Positions 24,271 through 33,345 of a stretch of 64,000 bases of DNA are shown here, piece by piece. The position numbers and the translations under genes were made by a program. Where the stretch lies: contig JABFGC010000002.1 in the NCBI GenBank assembly GCA_013112685.1, positions 506,902 to 570,901 on the forward strand, given 5' to 3'. The notes beneath the pieces were generated by a model that was not told the DNA's origin, searched no databases, and worked only from the letters and a program-made list of their open reading frames with translations. The stretch is from Chloroflexota bacterium (lineage in GTDB: Bacteria > Chloroflexota > Anaerolineae > Anaerolineales > Villigracilaceae). Position 1 is the stretch's first letter, and each line of letters opens with the position of its first letter.

Positions 24271-25316
24271 AACGCCTTCCGGCTCAGTTTCAACAACGGA
24301 GTTTCCACCAGCCGGTAACTCAAAAACCCGACCGCGATTGCCGCTGCAAACGCAGCAGTGACGCCGATCACGTTGTCGAAAACGCCCTCAGCGGCGACCA
24401 GACTCCATATCCGCCCGACAACATTCAGCGTGAAAAGATGCGAGAGGTAAATCGAGTAGGAAGCGTTCCCCGCCTGGATCAAAGCCGGATGGAAGACAAA
24501 TCCATCCCGTTCGGCGTTCGTCATGCAATAGACGATCAACACCGCAGGCACACCGTAAATCAACACGCGCAGCCAGCCGTCGGGCGCAACTTCTCCCGTC
24601 GCGGAGTGATGGAAAACGTAGCCAAGCACCGCAACGACCAGCGCCACACCCGCGATCAGCCCCAGCCATCCGCTCCGAATCGGGCTTCGCTCTGATTTGT
24701 GAAAAGAAACCGCGAGCAGGCAGCCCGCCATAAATTCAAACGTCAGCGGGTTGAGAATCAAATTTACATACGGGTTTCCCTTTCCAACCCACGCGCCGAG
24801 CGCGAGCAAAACCGCCCCCCAACCCGCGATGGCATGCACCAAAAAACGTTCCGGGATGAAAAGCAGGAAGAGGAAATAAACCAGATAAAAATACATCTCG
24901 TGGATCAGCGTCCAGCCGACCTGCACCAGCGGCAAAAGGTTCGACGGCAATAGCAGGAACGAAGCGAGGATGTCTGCCCGGCTGCCCTGCGAACTGTTGA
25001 TCCACGCCGGTTGGATCAGGAAGACCGCCAGCGCCGCGAACGTGTACACCCAGTAAAGCGGATAGATCCTCGAAGCGCGGTGATAGAGAAAGAGCAGCGC
25101 CTCTTTGACGACCCGAAACCTGCCTCTTGTGACTGTGACCATGACGAACCCGCTGATGACGAAGAACAGATCCACGCCGAACATGCCGAACTCGAGGACC
25201 CCCGGAAGGATGACGCCCCCGCCGCCGTACCTCCGCTCGATGATGATGAGATGAAAGAACACGACCGCAAGCACGGCAAACCCGCGCAATGCCTGGATGT
25301 TTTTGATTTTTTGCAT
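24267..25316 (-). CDS. Acyltransferase family 3 (OafA-like) membrane protein, copy 1
   Basis: 349 residues with about ten membrane helices. The signature IQALRGFAVLAVVFFHLIII contains the conserved R and H of acyltransferase-3 enzymes, and FGVDLFFVISGFVMV is the second hallmark. These proteins O-acylate surface or secreted sugars. It shares length and layout with the next gene, suggesting an old tandem duplication or parallel recruitment. The two genes are 9 bp apart and probably cotranscribed. The target polysaccharide is unknown. Confidence 0.9.
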   Translation of the reverse strand: MQKIKNIQALRGFAVLAVVFFHLIIIERRYGGGGVILPGVLEFGMFGVDLFFVISGFVMVTVTRGRFRVVKEALLFLYHRASRIYPLYWVYTFAALAVFLIQPAWINSSQGSRADILASFLLLPSNLLPLVQVGWTLIHEMYFYLVYFLFLLFIPERFLVHAIAGWGAVLLALGAWVGKGNPYVNLILNPLTFEFMAGCLLAVSFHKSERSPIRSGWLGLIAGVALVVAVLGYVFHHSATGEVAPDGWLRVLIYGVPAVLIVYCMTNAERDGFVFHPALIQAGNASYSIYLSHLFTLNVVGRIWSLVAAEGVFDNVIGVTAAFAAAIAVGFLSYRLVETPLLKLSRKAF

Positions 25317-25325
25317 GGAGTTGCC

Positions 25326-26375
25326 TTATCGTGAAGTTTCAGCGAGGTAATGACTGCTTCGCAGAAGAAAACGCTTCTCGACCAGATGCCACATGGCGAA
25401 GCCCGCCGCCAATGTCAGCGAAAGGACGGCAGCGAAGTACAGCCACGGAGATTCGCTCAGCCAGCCGTATTGCAGGAAGATTTGAATGATGGGGAAGTGC
25501 AAAATGTAAATGCCGTAGGAAAAATCGCCGTACTTGCCAAACTTCCCAACGTACAGGAACAAGCCGAAGAACACCACCAGCGCGGCAAGCGCGAACGGCT
25601 CCAAAAACGGCAGCGGATAAAAATAGTCCGCGAACAGGATGAGGATGCCCGCCCCCAAAAAAATGCCCGCGTTCTTCTCGAAGAAGGGCAGGTAGTAATA
25701 AAAGAACGCGCCTGCCATGAAATACGCCAGTTGACCCGGCAGTTGATGTCCAAGTTCGGCGTACAGATTGTCCCCCGTCCGCGCTGCCAGCCACGCCATG
25801 AGCATTGCGTATGTCACGGAAAGAAAATAGGTGAGCGCCAGGATTTTCCCCTCCGAGAATTTTCTGAAGAGATAAACGAAGACCGGCACGGAAATGTAGA
25901 ACATCACCTCCACTTTGAGCGTCCACAGCGCGCCGTTGACTGCCGTGTAGCGGTTCAACTCGAACACGCCCGGCAGGGTCGGCTGGAGGAAATTCAGAAA
26001 GGCAAGGTTCGCCGCAAGGTATTTCACCCACTCCAGCGAGAAATATTCCCCGGCGCTCTTTGCGCTGACGAAGACCAGCCCGAACGCCGCCAGCAGGATC
26101 ACCGTGAAGTACGCCGGATAAATACGCCGCGCGCGCTTGCTTGCGTACGAAGCCAGCGACGACGAGCGCTCGTAACTCATGAAGATCAAAAATCCGCTCA
26201 CGACGAAGAACGACTTTACCGCCACATCCGAAGAAAAGATTTGCGGAATCCAACTCAGCGGCTCGTACCTCGAAAGTTCGTAGGTATGCACAAAAACGAC
26301 CGTCGCGGCGAAGACCAGCCGGAGCAGGTCGAAATTATTTTTCCGCAGGCGCGGATTATCTTCCCGATGGAGCAT
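25326..26375 (-). CDS. Acyltransferase family 3 membrane protein, copy 2
   Basis: 349 residues, polytopic. NNFDLLRLVFAATVVFVHTY provides the catalytic Arg/His pair of the family and AVKSFFVVSGFLIFMSYERS is the second signature; RARRIYPAYFTVI follows. C-terminal helices include YGDFSYGIYILHFPIIQI. It is the upstream member of the acyltransferase pair. A TATAAT-like box (TTATTATACC read on the minus strand) lies about 35 bp upstream. Confidence 0.9.
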   Translation of the reverse strand: MLHREDNPRLRKNNFDLLRLVFAATVVFVHTYELSRYEPLSWIPQIFSSDVAVKSFFVVSGFLIFMSYERSSSLASYASKRARRIYPAYFTVILLAAFGLVFVSAKSAGEYFSLEWVKYLAANLAFLNFLQPTLPGVFELNRYTAVNGALWTLKVEVMFYISVPVFVYLFRKFSEGKILALTYFLSVTYAMLMAWLAARTGDNLYAELGHQLPGQLAYFMAGAFFYYYLPFFEKNAGIFLGAGILILFADYFYPLPFLEPFALAALVVFFGLFLYVGKFGKYGDFSYGIYILHFPIIQIFLQYGWLSESPWLYFAAVLSLTLAAGFAMWHLVEKRFLLRSSHYLAETSR

Positions 26376-26439
26376 GTAGAATCCTATTCCGCCGTTTTCA
26401 TGGCGCGGTTATTATACCCAGTTCGGGTCAACGGAAACG

Positions 26440-26471
26440 AAAAGCCCTCTCACGCGGAGAAGGCTTCTTTT
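26440..26471 (-). terminator. Probable terminator of the acidic Cys-protein/VKOR operon
   Basis: AAAAGCC and GGCTTCTTTT arms enclose a TCTC/GAGA extension. It lies between the stop at 26505 and the acyltransferase start and fits a minus-strand terminator with short T runs. The stem is imperfect. Confidence 0.5.
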
Positions 26472-26504
26472 GTTCGCTCAACGTCCAGTCCGGGATGAGG
26501 CGGG

Positions 26505-26738
26505 CTAAAACTCGTCCTCTTCGTCCAGCCATTCGTCGTCTTCCTCTTCATCGAGGTCTTCGTCGTCCCATTCGTCCACTTCGTCTTCCTCGTCCCATTC
26601 GTCGTCGGTTGCCGCGGCGCCGTCGGCGGGCGAGTAGGTGACACAACCGGTATCGGGGTCGAGTTCTACGGCGGCGGCGGAGCAATAACCTTCATCGAGA
26701 AATACACAATCTGCGTAATGACACTTGATACGGGGCAT
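26505..26738 (-). CDS. Small acidic protein with DUF1540-like cysteine motif
   Basis: 77 residues with AGGAGG in front of the ATG. The N-terminal half reads IKCHYADCVFLDEGYCSAAA with a fourth Cys in TGCVTYSP, a spacing close to the small metal-binding DUF1540 domain. The C-terminal half is an almost purely Asp/Glu/Trp tail (DEWDEEDEVDEWDDEDLDEE). It may be a metal store or a nucleic-acid mimic; no function is known to me. It follows the VKOR gene by 14 bp. Confidence 0.7.
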   Translation of the reverse strand: MPRIKCHYADCVFLDEGYCSAAAVELDPDTGCVTYSPADGAAATDDEWDEEDEVDEWDDEDLDEEEDDEWLDEEDEF

Positions 26739-26752
26739 ATTTCAACATCCTC

Positions 26753-27181
26753 CTAAACTTGTGGGTTTCTGACCAGGCGAATGACGGCGATGATGAAGAT
26801 GACGGTCATTGCAACCTGCGAAGTGACACAGAACGGGCACAGGGCTTTGAGGATCGCGACCTCGACGTAGATCAGCCACACGGTAAAGATAAAACCGGCG
26901 AGCGCCATGCCGAAGATCATCAGCGTCCCGTTTTGCCGCAGGAGGGCGCTGCGGTTCTCGAATAGATGCACAGCCAGAATCGCCGCATACCCGATCGCTC
27001 CCACCACCGCCACCGGAATCCCGTTCACTTCCGAAAAGCGGCTGGCGTTTACAGTGGAGCAGTCGCCGGAGCCGAGGCACATCCCTTCGTTCCCGGTGAA
27101 TTTGTAAACGGTCATGTAAATCGAAACGAGCAAACCGACGATCACAAGCACGACCGATGCGCGGTACAGCCATTTATCCAT
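26753..27181 (-). CDS. Vitamin K epoxide reductase (VKOR)-family membrane protein
   Basis: 142 residues from the ATG at 27181, four helices. The active-site CPFC is in ILKALCPFCVTSQVAM, the loop cysteines are in MCLGSGDCSTVNASRFSEV, and NGIPVAVVGAIGYAA is the conserved serine/glycine helix. VKOR proteins pass electrons from DsbA-like oxidases to quinone for disulfide formation. No fused thioredoxin domain is present, so a separate partner must exist elsewhere. It is 7 bp after the moeA stop. Confidence 0.9.
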   Translation of the reverse strand: MDKWLYRASVVLVIVGLLVSIYMTVYKFTGNEGMCLGSGDCSTVNASRFSEVNGIPVAVVGAIGYAAILAVHLFENRSALLRQNGTLMIFGMALAGFIFTVWLIYVEVAILKALCPFCVTSQVAMTVIFIIAVIRLVRNPQV

Positions 27182-27188
27182 GTGTCCT

Positions 27189-28399
27189 CTATAGAAGAAA
27201 CGCGTCAACTTCCTGACCAGCAGGCACGCATTTTACACCAGCGGGGATGATTAGTAAAGCATCCGCCTGCACCAAAGAGAGCAAATTCCCGGAGCCTTGA
27301 TGACCGGTGAGCGTTACGATTCGGACTCCCTCTTCCACGCGGATTTTCGCCCGCAGATAACTTTCCCGCCCGTCGGATTCGATCTCCTCCGCGCATCGCA
27401 CCCGGACCGTCTGCCTGCCCCCGTCCATTTTGCCGCTCATCCGCTCCAGGCTGGGACGCACGAAAACCTCGAAGCCCACGAACGCCGAAACCGGGTTGCC
27501 CGGCAAGCCGATGAAGTTGACGTTTCGATATTCGCCGAACGCAAGCGGTTTACCCGGGCGCATGTTCACCCGCCAGAAATCCATTTTGCCGTTGGACTCG
27601 ACCACTTCCTTGATGAAGTCGAACGCGCCCACGCTCACGCCCACCGTCGAGAGGATCAAATCCGCTCCCTCGTCTGCGGCGCGGTCCAGCGACGATGTGA
27701 CCGCCTCGCGTGTATCGCGTGCCACGCCCAACCGCAGAACGTCCGCGCCTGCGTTTTCGATGAGCGCCGCGATGGTGTAGGAATTCGAATCACGTATCTT
27801 GCCCGGTTCGAGCGGCGCCTCGACCGGCAGGAGTTCATCGCCGGAGGAGAGCAATGCCACGCGCGGCTTTTTGTGCACGGTCACGTTTGCCATGCCGAGC
27901 GTCGCCAGCAGACCCAGGGTCCTGCGGCTTGAGGGTGCGTCCTTTGTGGAGGACAACCTCCCCCGTGCGGATGTCCATCCCCCGCGGGCGGACATTTTCG
28001 CCCGCGTTCATTTTTTTTCTCGAAGGAAACCGTCTCCGGTGCGGCTGTGCCAGCCTGACGATTTTTGAAATCGGTATCTTCCACGGGGATAACGGCGTTT
28101 GCGCCTTCGGGTAATTGCGCGCCGGTCATGATCCGTGCGGCTTCGCCCGGTTTGAGGGCGATGGCAGGAGAAACGCCCGCCGGAATATCCGCAACCACGC
28201 GCAGGCGTGAAGCGGGCGTATCTTCCATGCGGATGGCGAACCCATCCACAGCGGAGTTGTCGAAAGGAGGGTAGTCGTGGTCGGCGGAAATATCCACCCC
28301 CAGGACGCGGTTTGCAGAAGCAACCAGTGAGACCGTTTCAGTTGCAGTCGGCGAAAAATGTGCAAGGATGCGCTCGCGCGCCTCGGTCACAGTCAGCAT
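27189..28399 (-). CDS. moeA: Molybdopterin molybdenumtransferase (two frameshifts)
   Basis: MoeA inserts molybdate into adenylylated molybdopterin. Motifs: VTEARERILAHF, DYPPFDNSAVDGFAI, GEAARIMTGAQLPEGANAVI, then VALLSSGDELLPV, ADLILSTVGVSVGAFDFI, MRPGKPLAFG and FIGLPGNPVSAFVGFEVFV. The segment between, expected to read GENVRPRGMDIR and LKPQDLGLLA, is out of frame because of one extra base near 28007 (GGG) and one near 27920 (GACCCTGG). Corrected length is about 402 residues, typical. A TATAAT box lies 14 bp before the ATG, with no ribosome site. Confidence 0.93.
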
Positions 28400-28481
28400 T
28401 TTAAAGCGGCGGGATTATAGCCCAGGTTTGGGGAAAAGAGAGTGACGAATTTATTGCTTTTCGATACAAATCCGCAAAGTC

Positions 28482-29867
28482 TTACTTCAATTTCCGCACT
28501 TCGGCAAAATGGGTGAACGTCTCATCGAACAATTCGGATGGCTTGCCGTTCAATGTCATCTCAAAGAAATCAATCAGGTATGCGTTGACGATCTCCGTCA
28601 CGCGCCTGCCGTTCAGCGGACCTTTCAGGTCAAGTTGCGGCGCGATGGGCGAGAGCAGGGGGAGGTCGCTGAAATCGTAGTGCATCGTCCCGTCAATGCT
28701 GATGACGCCCAGGCTGTTCGTTACATTCGGGTGGAACCGGTTGAAGAGCCGGTTGTTCTTGCTGTCTGTGTCGTCTGCCCAGCCTTGTGAGAACATGAAG
28801 AAGGCTGGCTGGGTCACGCCGTTTTCGATCACCTCGGCGGAAACGGGACGCATGAACGGGTCCATGCCGAGCACGGCTTTACAGCGCGAGTCTGTGCCGC
28901 AGAATTGAATCGCCGCGCCGCCGCCCGTTGAGTGACCATAGACCCCGACGCGGCTCAGGTCGAGCCTGCCCCAGAACGAACCTCTCACGTCCATCACCAT
29001 GTCCGAAAAAACATCCAACGTGTGAGACATATCGCCCGCCCATTGATCCGCCAGGATGCGGGCAATCTCCTCGTAGTTTGGATCGTCGCCGCTTTGGGGC
29101 AATGCTTCCGGGTTGTTCCACGCCACAGTTCCGTCCTCGAAGACGGTGATGACGGCTCCGTAGGTGTGCTGGATTCCGACGATAATGAATCCGCGGCTCG
29201 CCAACTCCAATGCCTGACCGGTATTCTGAGCGTTGAATCCGTTCCAGCCGTGCGAGAAGAGAATAACGGGGAAGGGCGCTCCGGTCTCCGCGACTTTGGC
29301 GTCTTTATAGGCAGGGATTTTGACCAGGGCGAGATGGTCGAGAAAATAGGGAGGCAGTTTAATGTATGCCGCTATCGCACGCGCAAAGATTTCGGCATTC
29401 GCCATCCACGGTGCGCGTTCGTCGGATTCCTTCGCTTCGGCGGGATACCAGATTTGAATCATGTAGCGGCGCGGCTCGTCTTTACCGGAGTAGATTTCCT
29501 TGCGCGAGTCGTCGGTGAATTCGTAGATTTTTGTGCCGACTGGGTACGGTCCGCTGGGGGCGGGGATGCGGGGAACCGGAAACAGCGCGGGCAAAGCCGT
29601 CGCTAGGGCAAGCAGGATCACGGTCAGGGTCGAGGCGAGGGGCTTCCAGTCGGTCGTTCCCGTAATCTTTATCAGACTGCTGATGGCGAGCAGGGAAGTC
29701 AAACCGTATAGCGGAATCATCTGCCAGCGATAGCCTTCGACCGCGAAATGAATCAGCGTCAGGATCAAAGCGAGGGCGGGCAGCAGGCGAATCGCAAGCG
29801 GGCGCGGATGATGCCAAAGCAGGTACGCCGCAAGCAGGGTGGGAATGGCGATTTCGAGTGGGCGCAT
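28482..29867 (-). CDS. Alpha/beta hydrolase, platelet-activating-factor acetylhydrolase type, with membrane N-terminus
   Basis: 461 residues. Residues 1-100 carry about four hydrophobic helices (IAIPTLLAAYLLW, LLPALALILTLIHFA, LYGLTSLLAISSLIKI, LTVILLALATALPALFPV). The rest is an esterase domain: PVILFSHGWNGFNAQN forms the oxyanion side, VGVYGHSTGGGAAIQF the GxSxG nucleophile, GMDPFMRPV carries the acid, and DGTMHYDFSDLPLL the catalytic histidine. The pattern matches the PAF-AH/dienelactone-hydrolase group. The substrate is probably a short-chain ester; the membrane domain suggests it faces the outside. Confidence 0.82.
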   Translation of the reverse strand: MRPLEIAIPTLLAAYLLWHHPRPLAIRLLPALALILTLIHFAVEGYRWQMIPLYGLTSLLAISSLIKITGTTDWKPLASTLTVILLALATALPALFPVPRIPAPSGPYPVGTKIYEFTDDSRKEIYSGKDEPRRYMIQIWYPAEAKESDERAPWMANAEIFARAIAAYIKLPPYFLDHLALVKIPAYKDAKVAETGAPFPVILFSHGWNGFNAQNTGQALELASRGFIIVGIQHTYGAVITVFEDGTVAWNNPEALPQSGDDPNYEEIARILADQWAGDMSHTLDVFSDMVMDVRGSFWGRLDLSRVGVYGHSTGGGAAIQFCGTDSRCKAVLGMDPFMRPVSAEVIENGVTQPAFFMFSQGWADDTDSKNNRLFNRFHPNVTNSLGVISIDGTMHYDFSDLPLLSPIAPQLDLKGPLNGRRVTEIVNAYLIDFFEMTLNGKPSELFDETFTHFAEVRKLK

Positions 29868-29870
29868 GAG

Positions 29871-29943
29871 TGGACTGTGGGACCGTAGACGGTGGACGAT
29901 AGTCGGTAACTTCCTGCGGTCTACCGTCCACGGTCTGTCGTCT
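29871..29943. repeat. ACCGTAGACGGTGGACGAT-type repeat upstream of the esterase
   Basis: Left part GGACCGTAGACGGTGGACGA and right part GGTCTACCGTCCACGGTC are inverted copies. Same family as the repeats at 3377, 4191, 22716 and 34817. It fills the gap between two minus-strand genes. Confidence 0.8.
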
Positions 29944-29945
29944 GT

Positions 29946-30584
29946 TTATAATGCTACGCCCATGACCGCCACGTAATGCGCAATCGCGGCGAGCAGGACG
30001 AAGATATGCCAGACTTCATGAAAGCCAAACACGCCGGGCTTGAAGTTGAACATTTTTGCCGCATACACCACTGCGCCGAGCGTGTACACCACGCCGCCGA
30101 TGATGAGCCAGGTGAATACCCAGACAGGCAGGGCGGCGAGCATTTGCCCGGCGGCAGCGACGCTCAGCCAGCCCATGACCACGTAAATGACCGCGTTCAC
30201 CCAGCGCGGCGCGCGGATGTAGAAAATCTTGACGACGATGCCGGTCAATGCCAGCGACCAGATAATGCTCAACATGCCCCACTTCCAGAAACCTTCGAGG
30301 GCGTTGATGCAAAACGGCGTGTACGTCCCTGCAATCAGCGTGTAGATGGCGGCATGGTCCACTTTGCGGAAGATCTCCAGCGCTTTATCCTTCACCCGCA
30401 CCATGTGGTAAGTGGCGCTGGCGGAAAACATGAAGATCAGGCTCGCCCCGTAAATGACAAACGAAATGATCTTGGCGGGCGTATCCCAGCCGACGACGAG
30501 CAGGGCGATCAAACCAATCAACGCCAGGATCGCTCCGCCCCAGTGGGTGAGACTGTTCACGGGTTCACGTAATTTTTTCAGCAT
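29946..30584 (-). CDS. Hemolysin III/PAQR-family membrane protein
   Basis: 212 residues with GGAGG upstream. VNSLTHWGGAILALIGLIAL starts the first helix, ASATYHMVRVK and KVDHAAIYTLIAGTYTPF carry the conserved Ser/His/Asp cluster, and FHEVWHIFVLLAAIAHYVAV carries the final histidines. These presumably bind a metal, as in adiponectin-receptor relatives. Hemolysis is historic naming only. Seven helices are expected and can be placed. Confidence 0.92.
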   Translation of the reverse strand: MLKKLREPVNSLTHWGGAILALIGLIALLVVGWDTPAKIISFVIYGASLIFMFSASATYHMVRVKDKALEIFRKVDHAAIYTLIAGTYTPFCINALEGFWKWGMLSIIWSLALTGIVVKIFYIRAPRWVNAVIYVVMGWLSVAAAGQMLAALPVWVFTWLIIGGVVYTLGAVVYAAKMFNFKPGVFGFHEVWHIFVLLAAIAHYVAVMGVAL

Positions 30585-30642
30585 GGTTGACCTCCGATAA
30601 TAGACGCTGATTTTACAATGGATTTATGAGTTGGGGATTATT

Positions 30643-31263
30643 TCATTTGGTTGCGACAAGGATCGCAAGTTGACTGGATTTTGATTCGAGGATGTGGACT
30701 TCGACCAGAAAGCCCGCCTGAATGAACGGCTGTTTGAATCTTTCGATGAGGGCATCGGTGATCGCCTCGGGGCTTTCGCGCGTGACTTCATACAGCCATT
30801 TGAGAAATTTGTTCCTCGGCAGCGCACCCGGCATGACGATGAACCTGCCCCTGTTTCTGAGAGTTCGTTTTGCCTCGGAGAGCGTGCGCGGGTCGAAGAT
30901 GTAATCGCTGGGGAACGTCGAAACGACGCTGTCGAACGTTTCGTTTGGGAAGGGCAGGGCTTGCGTCACTCCGCGCGTCAGTTTTTGACCCGGACCAAGG
31001 CGGCGTTTGGCGAGACGTCCCATCTGCGTGGATTCATCTATGGCGGCGGGATCAAGCCCCCGGTCCAGGAGGAGGCGCTGCAAGTGCCCGGGACCATGAC
31101 CAAGTTCGAGGATGCGAGTCCCTTCGATGTATGGGAAGACGCTGAAGACCCAGTCGTTCCACTTCCCGAATGAGACGATCCACGCCACGAGGTCATACGT
31201 AAAAGCGAAGGGATGGTACAGCAGATGGAAAAAGAACCGCGTGAAGCGGCGCGCGATGTTCAT
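30643..31263 (-). CDS. Class I SAM-dependent methyltransferase
   Basis: 206 residues. A hydrophobic N-terminus (FFFHLLYHPFAFTYDLVAW) precedes the SAM-binding ILELGHGPGHLQRLLLDRG; motif II is FDSVVSTFPSDYIFDPRTL and RFIVMPGAL follows. The motifs resemble UbiE/ubiquinone-type enzymes acting on hydrophobic substrates, but the substrate is unknown. It is read toward hemolysin III, 58 bp away, and follows a terminator hairpin, so it has its own promoter or relies on read-through. Confidence 0.8.
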   Translation of the reverse strand: MNIARRFTRFFFHLLYHPFAFTYDLVAWIVSFGKWNDWVFSVFPYIEGTRILELGHGPGHLQRLLLDRGLDPAAIDESTQMGRLAKRRLGPGQKLTRGVTQALPFPNETFDSVVSTFPSDYIFDPRTLSEAKRTLRNRGRFIVMPGALPRNKFLKWLYEVTRESPEAITDALIERFKQPFIQAGFLVEVHILESKSSQLAILVATK

Positions 31264-31271
31264 AAATAAAA

Positions 31272-31300
31272 GAGGGTTTGACCAGGCAGGTCAAACCCTC
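31272..31300 (-). terminator. Terminator of the YtxH-like gene
   Basis: GAGGGTTTGACC (31272-31283) pairs perfectly with GGTCAAACCCTC (31289-31300). On the minus strand it continues into TTTTATTTATG and starts 10 bp after the stop at 31311. Confidence 0.85.
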
Positions 31301-31310
31301 GCGCGTTGAA

Positions 31311-31658
31311 TTATGCGGGGGCGGCTTCGCCGCCGTCCTTCTTCGTCTTGCGGACAGCCTCGATGGCGCTCTTGCCGCGCTCGCGGACTTCGCTGGCAAG
31401 TTCGTTGGCGCGTTCACGCGCGATGCGGGCGAGTTCTTCGGCGCGCTGGCGGGCTTCGGCGGCGGCGGCTTCGGCGCGGGCAAGCGCTTCTTCGGCGGTT
31501 TGGGCGGCGCGGTCGCGCAGTTCGATGGATTTATCCTTGATCATGGCGCGGGTCTCCTCGCCGGACTGGGGCGCAAACAGCAGGGCAACCACAGCGCCGG
31601 TAAGACCGCCGACGACAAATCCTACGAGAAAGGCTCCAAATTCATCACGGTCAGACAT
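31311..31658 (-). CDS. YtxH-domain stress-type protein
   Basis: 115 residues: the glycine-rich N-terminal membrane helix AFLVGFVVGGLTGAVVALLFAP followed by QSGEETR is the YtxH signature. The remainder is a long Ala/Glu/Arg amphipathic helix (AEEALARAEAAAAEARQRAEE). Function is unknown; relatives are induced by stress. A membrane protein gene lies 60 bp upstream on the same strand. Confidence 0.85.
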   Translation of the reverse strand: MSDRDEFGAFLVGFVVGGLTGAVVALLFAPQSGEETRAMIKDKSIELRDRAAQTAEEALARAEAAAAEARQRAEELARIARERANELASEVRERGKSAIEAVRKTKKDGGEAAPA

Positions 31659-31720
31659 GAGATTTCTCCTTTTTGTTTATGTCGGGGATGCGAAAGGTCT
31701 CGATCACCTTTGGCATCTTG

Positions 31721-32185
31721 TTATTTGGGTTTGATTCCCAACAATTCTAACATACGCTTCAAGCCAGCCAGATAACCGTTCAATTTGATGACCGGCTCCA
31801 CCACATTTTCACCCAGGAATTCCGCCGTGCCGCGCAGGGTGTTGACGGTTTCGCTGGTGGCGTGCAGGATGGGGCGCACTTCATTTTGCAGAAGGTTAAT
31901 GAGGCTGGCTAATTGGACGACGAGCACGATGAGCGCGACGCCGATGACCAGGGTTTCGAGCGCGACGACGATGATGAAAACGTCGCGGATCTTGTCTGTG
32001 GGAGTTTCGGGCTTGAGGAGAAAGTAGATCGCCACACCGAGGAGCGCCGCAAGGAGGACGATGCCGGCGATGATGCCGGTCATGATCTGTTTTTGACGGC
32101 GTTCCTGTTCGCGCTGTTCCGCCAGTTGTTCGGGTGTCATCTGCGGCGCAGGCGGGGTCTGTTGTTCTGGTTGGGGAAGAGCCAT
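31721..32185 (-). CDS. Membrane protein of unknown function beside the YtxH gene
   Basis: 154 residues. A Pro/Gln-rich cytosolic start (PQPEQQTPPAPQMTPEQ) is followed by two helices (IMTGIIAGIVLLAALLGVAIYF and VFIIVVALETLVIGVALIVLVV). The C-terminal amphipathic part (LINLLQNEVRPILHATSETVN) resembles DUF948-type proteins, which often pair with YtxH proteins. That pairing supports a shared envelope role, but the family call is uncertain. TATAAT lies six bases before the ATG. Confidence 0.65.
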   Translation of the reverse strand: MALPQPEQQTPPAPQMTPEQLAEQREQERRQKQIMTGIIAGIVLLAALLGVAIYFLLKPETPTDKIRDVFIIVVALETLVIGVALIVLVVQLASLINLLQNEVRPILHATSETVNTLRGTAEFLGENVVEPVIKLNGYLAGLKRMLELLGIKPK

Positions 32186-32191
32186 GAGTTA

Positions 32192-32197
32192 ATTATA
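32192..32197 (-). promoter_or_regulatory. -10 box 6 bp upstream of the membrane protein gene
   Basis: Minus-strand TATAAT, then TAACTC, then ATG at 32185. Leaderless-type spacing. Confidence 0.55.
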
Positions 32198-32239
32198 AAG
32201 GATTAACGGTGAAATTTCATTAGTTTTGCCAGGCTCGTT

Positions 32240-33208
32240 TTACATCTCCAGCAGTTTCATTTCGTGCCGGATGGTTTCCGTCCAGCCTTCGCGGAAGGGA
32301 CGCGGGTTGTAACCCAGTTCGCGCCTGGCTTTGCCGTTGTCTCCCCAGTAAGTTGCCCCTGCAATGACGCGCAGGCTCTCGGAGGTGTACGTCTCCGGCA
32401 GCAGTTTGTCCAACGGCTTCACGAGGAACGACATCACTTTCATCATTTGATATGGGACGGTGGCGGGAGCGCGCCTGCCTGCGATCTCGCCCGCCAGCCT
32501 GAAAGCATCCATCATGGTGTGCGGCTCGCCTGCGATGATGTAGGCTTCGCCGGGTTTGCCTTTTTCCATGGCGAGGATGTGACCGCGCGCGATGTCCTCC
32601 ACGTGCGCAAAGCAGACGCCGAATTTTGAAGGGAGCATGGGCAGGCGCCCTTTCAGAAACGTAACAAGGTTCACGCGCAGGCTGGATGTGTCGCCGGGCC
32701 CATAGATCACGCCGGGCTGGACGATGACGAGCGGCAGTCCCGGCGCGATAAATTTATCGGCAAGGTCGTGCGCGGCGGCTTTCGTCCGGTCGTATTCGCT
32801 GAGGTGCGCGCCCGTGAAGCGATAGGTCTCATCCACGATTTTGCCTTTGGTATCCGAATTGACCGCCAGCGTGCTGGTATAGACGCCTTTTGGAATCTTC
32901 AACTCCTGCATCAGTTCCAAGACGTTGCGCGTGCCTTGAACATTGATCCGTTCCCCCTGGCTTTTGTCTCTTGCGCCGACTTTGTACCAGCCCGCCACGT
33001 GGAATACACCGTCCACGCCCGTCATCGCTTCGCGCATGGACCCCTTGTCTGTTACGTCGCCTTTGAATAATTTCACGCCGAGGGCTTGCAGGTCTTTGGC
33101 TTTTTCCGGCGAACGCACCGAGGCATTCACGTCATGTCCCGCCACGCGGAGCAGTCTCGCCAGTTCGCTCCCGACGAATCCTGTTGCGCCTGTAAGGAAG
33201 TATTTCAT
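32240..33208 (-). CDS. NAD(P)-dependent epimerase/dehydratase (extended SDR)
   Basis: 322 residues. Rossmann motif YFLTGATGFVGSELARLLRVAG, VDGVFHVAGWYKVG in place of the usual NAA motif, and a YDRTKAAAHD catalytic Y-x3-K. VIVQPGVIYGPGD and IAGEPHTMMDAF fit the dihydroflavonol-4-reductase/3-beta-HSD-like branch of extended SDRs. The natural substrate is not predictable. GGAG is placed before the ATG. Only 54 bp separate it from the upstream start of the unknown membrane protein gene. Confidence 0.87.
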   Translation of the reverse strand: MKYFLTGATGFVGSELARLLRVAGHDVNASVRSPEKAKDLQALGVKLFKGDVTDKGSMREAMTGVDGVFHVAGWYKVGARDKSQGERINVQGTRNVLELMQELKIPKGVYTSTLAVNSDTKGKIVDETYRFTGAHLSEYDRTKAAAHDLADKFIAPGLPLVIVQPGVIYGPGDTSSLRVNLVTFLKGRLPMLPSKFGVCFAHVEDIARGHILAMEKGKPGEAYIIAGEPHTMMDAFRLAGEIAGRRAPATVPYQMMKVMSFLVKPLDKLLPETYTSESLRVIAGATYWGDNGKARRELGYNPRPFREGWTETIRHEMKLLEM

Positions 33209-33283
33209 GATAGGTCTCCAGTATGGATAAGTTTGCCGAGTGTATCAGCCGGAGGACGCTTCGTCCATAAGAATTGTAAAAGA

Positions 33284-33314
33284 AACATCCCGCGAGACAA
33301 CTTCGCGGGATGTT
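33284..33314 (-). terminator. Terminator of the LysM protein gene
   Basis: AACATCCCGCGA (33284-33295) pairs perfectly with TCGCGGGATGTT (33303-33314); the minus strand continues TTTCTTTTAC. It lies about 30 bp past the LysM stop. Confidence 0.82.
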
Positions 33315-33345
33315 CACGGTGAGTAGTCTGCTTCCATTTACCGTA

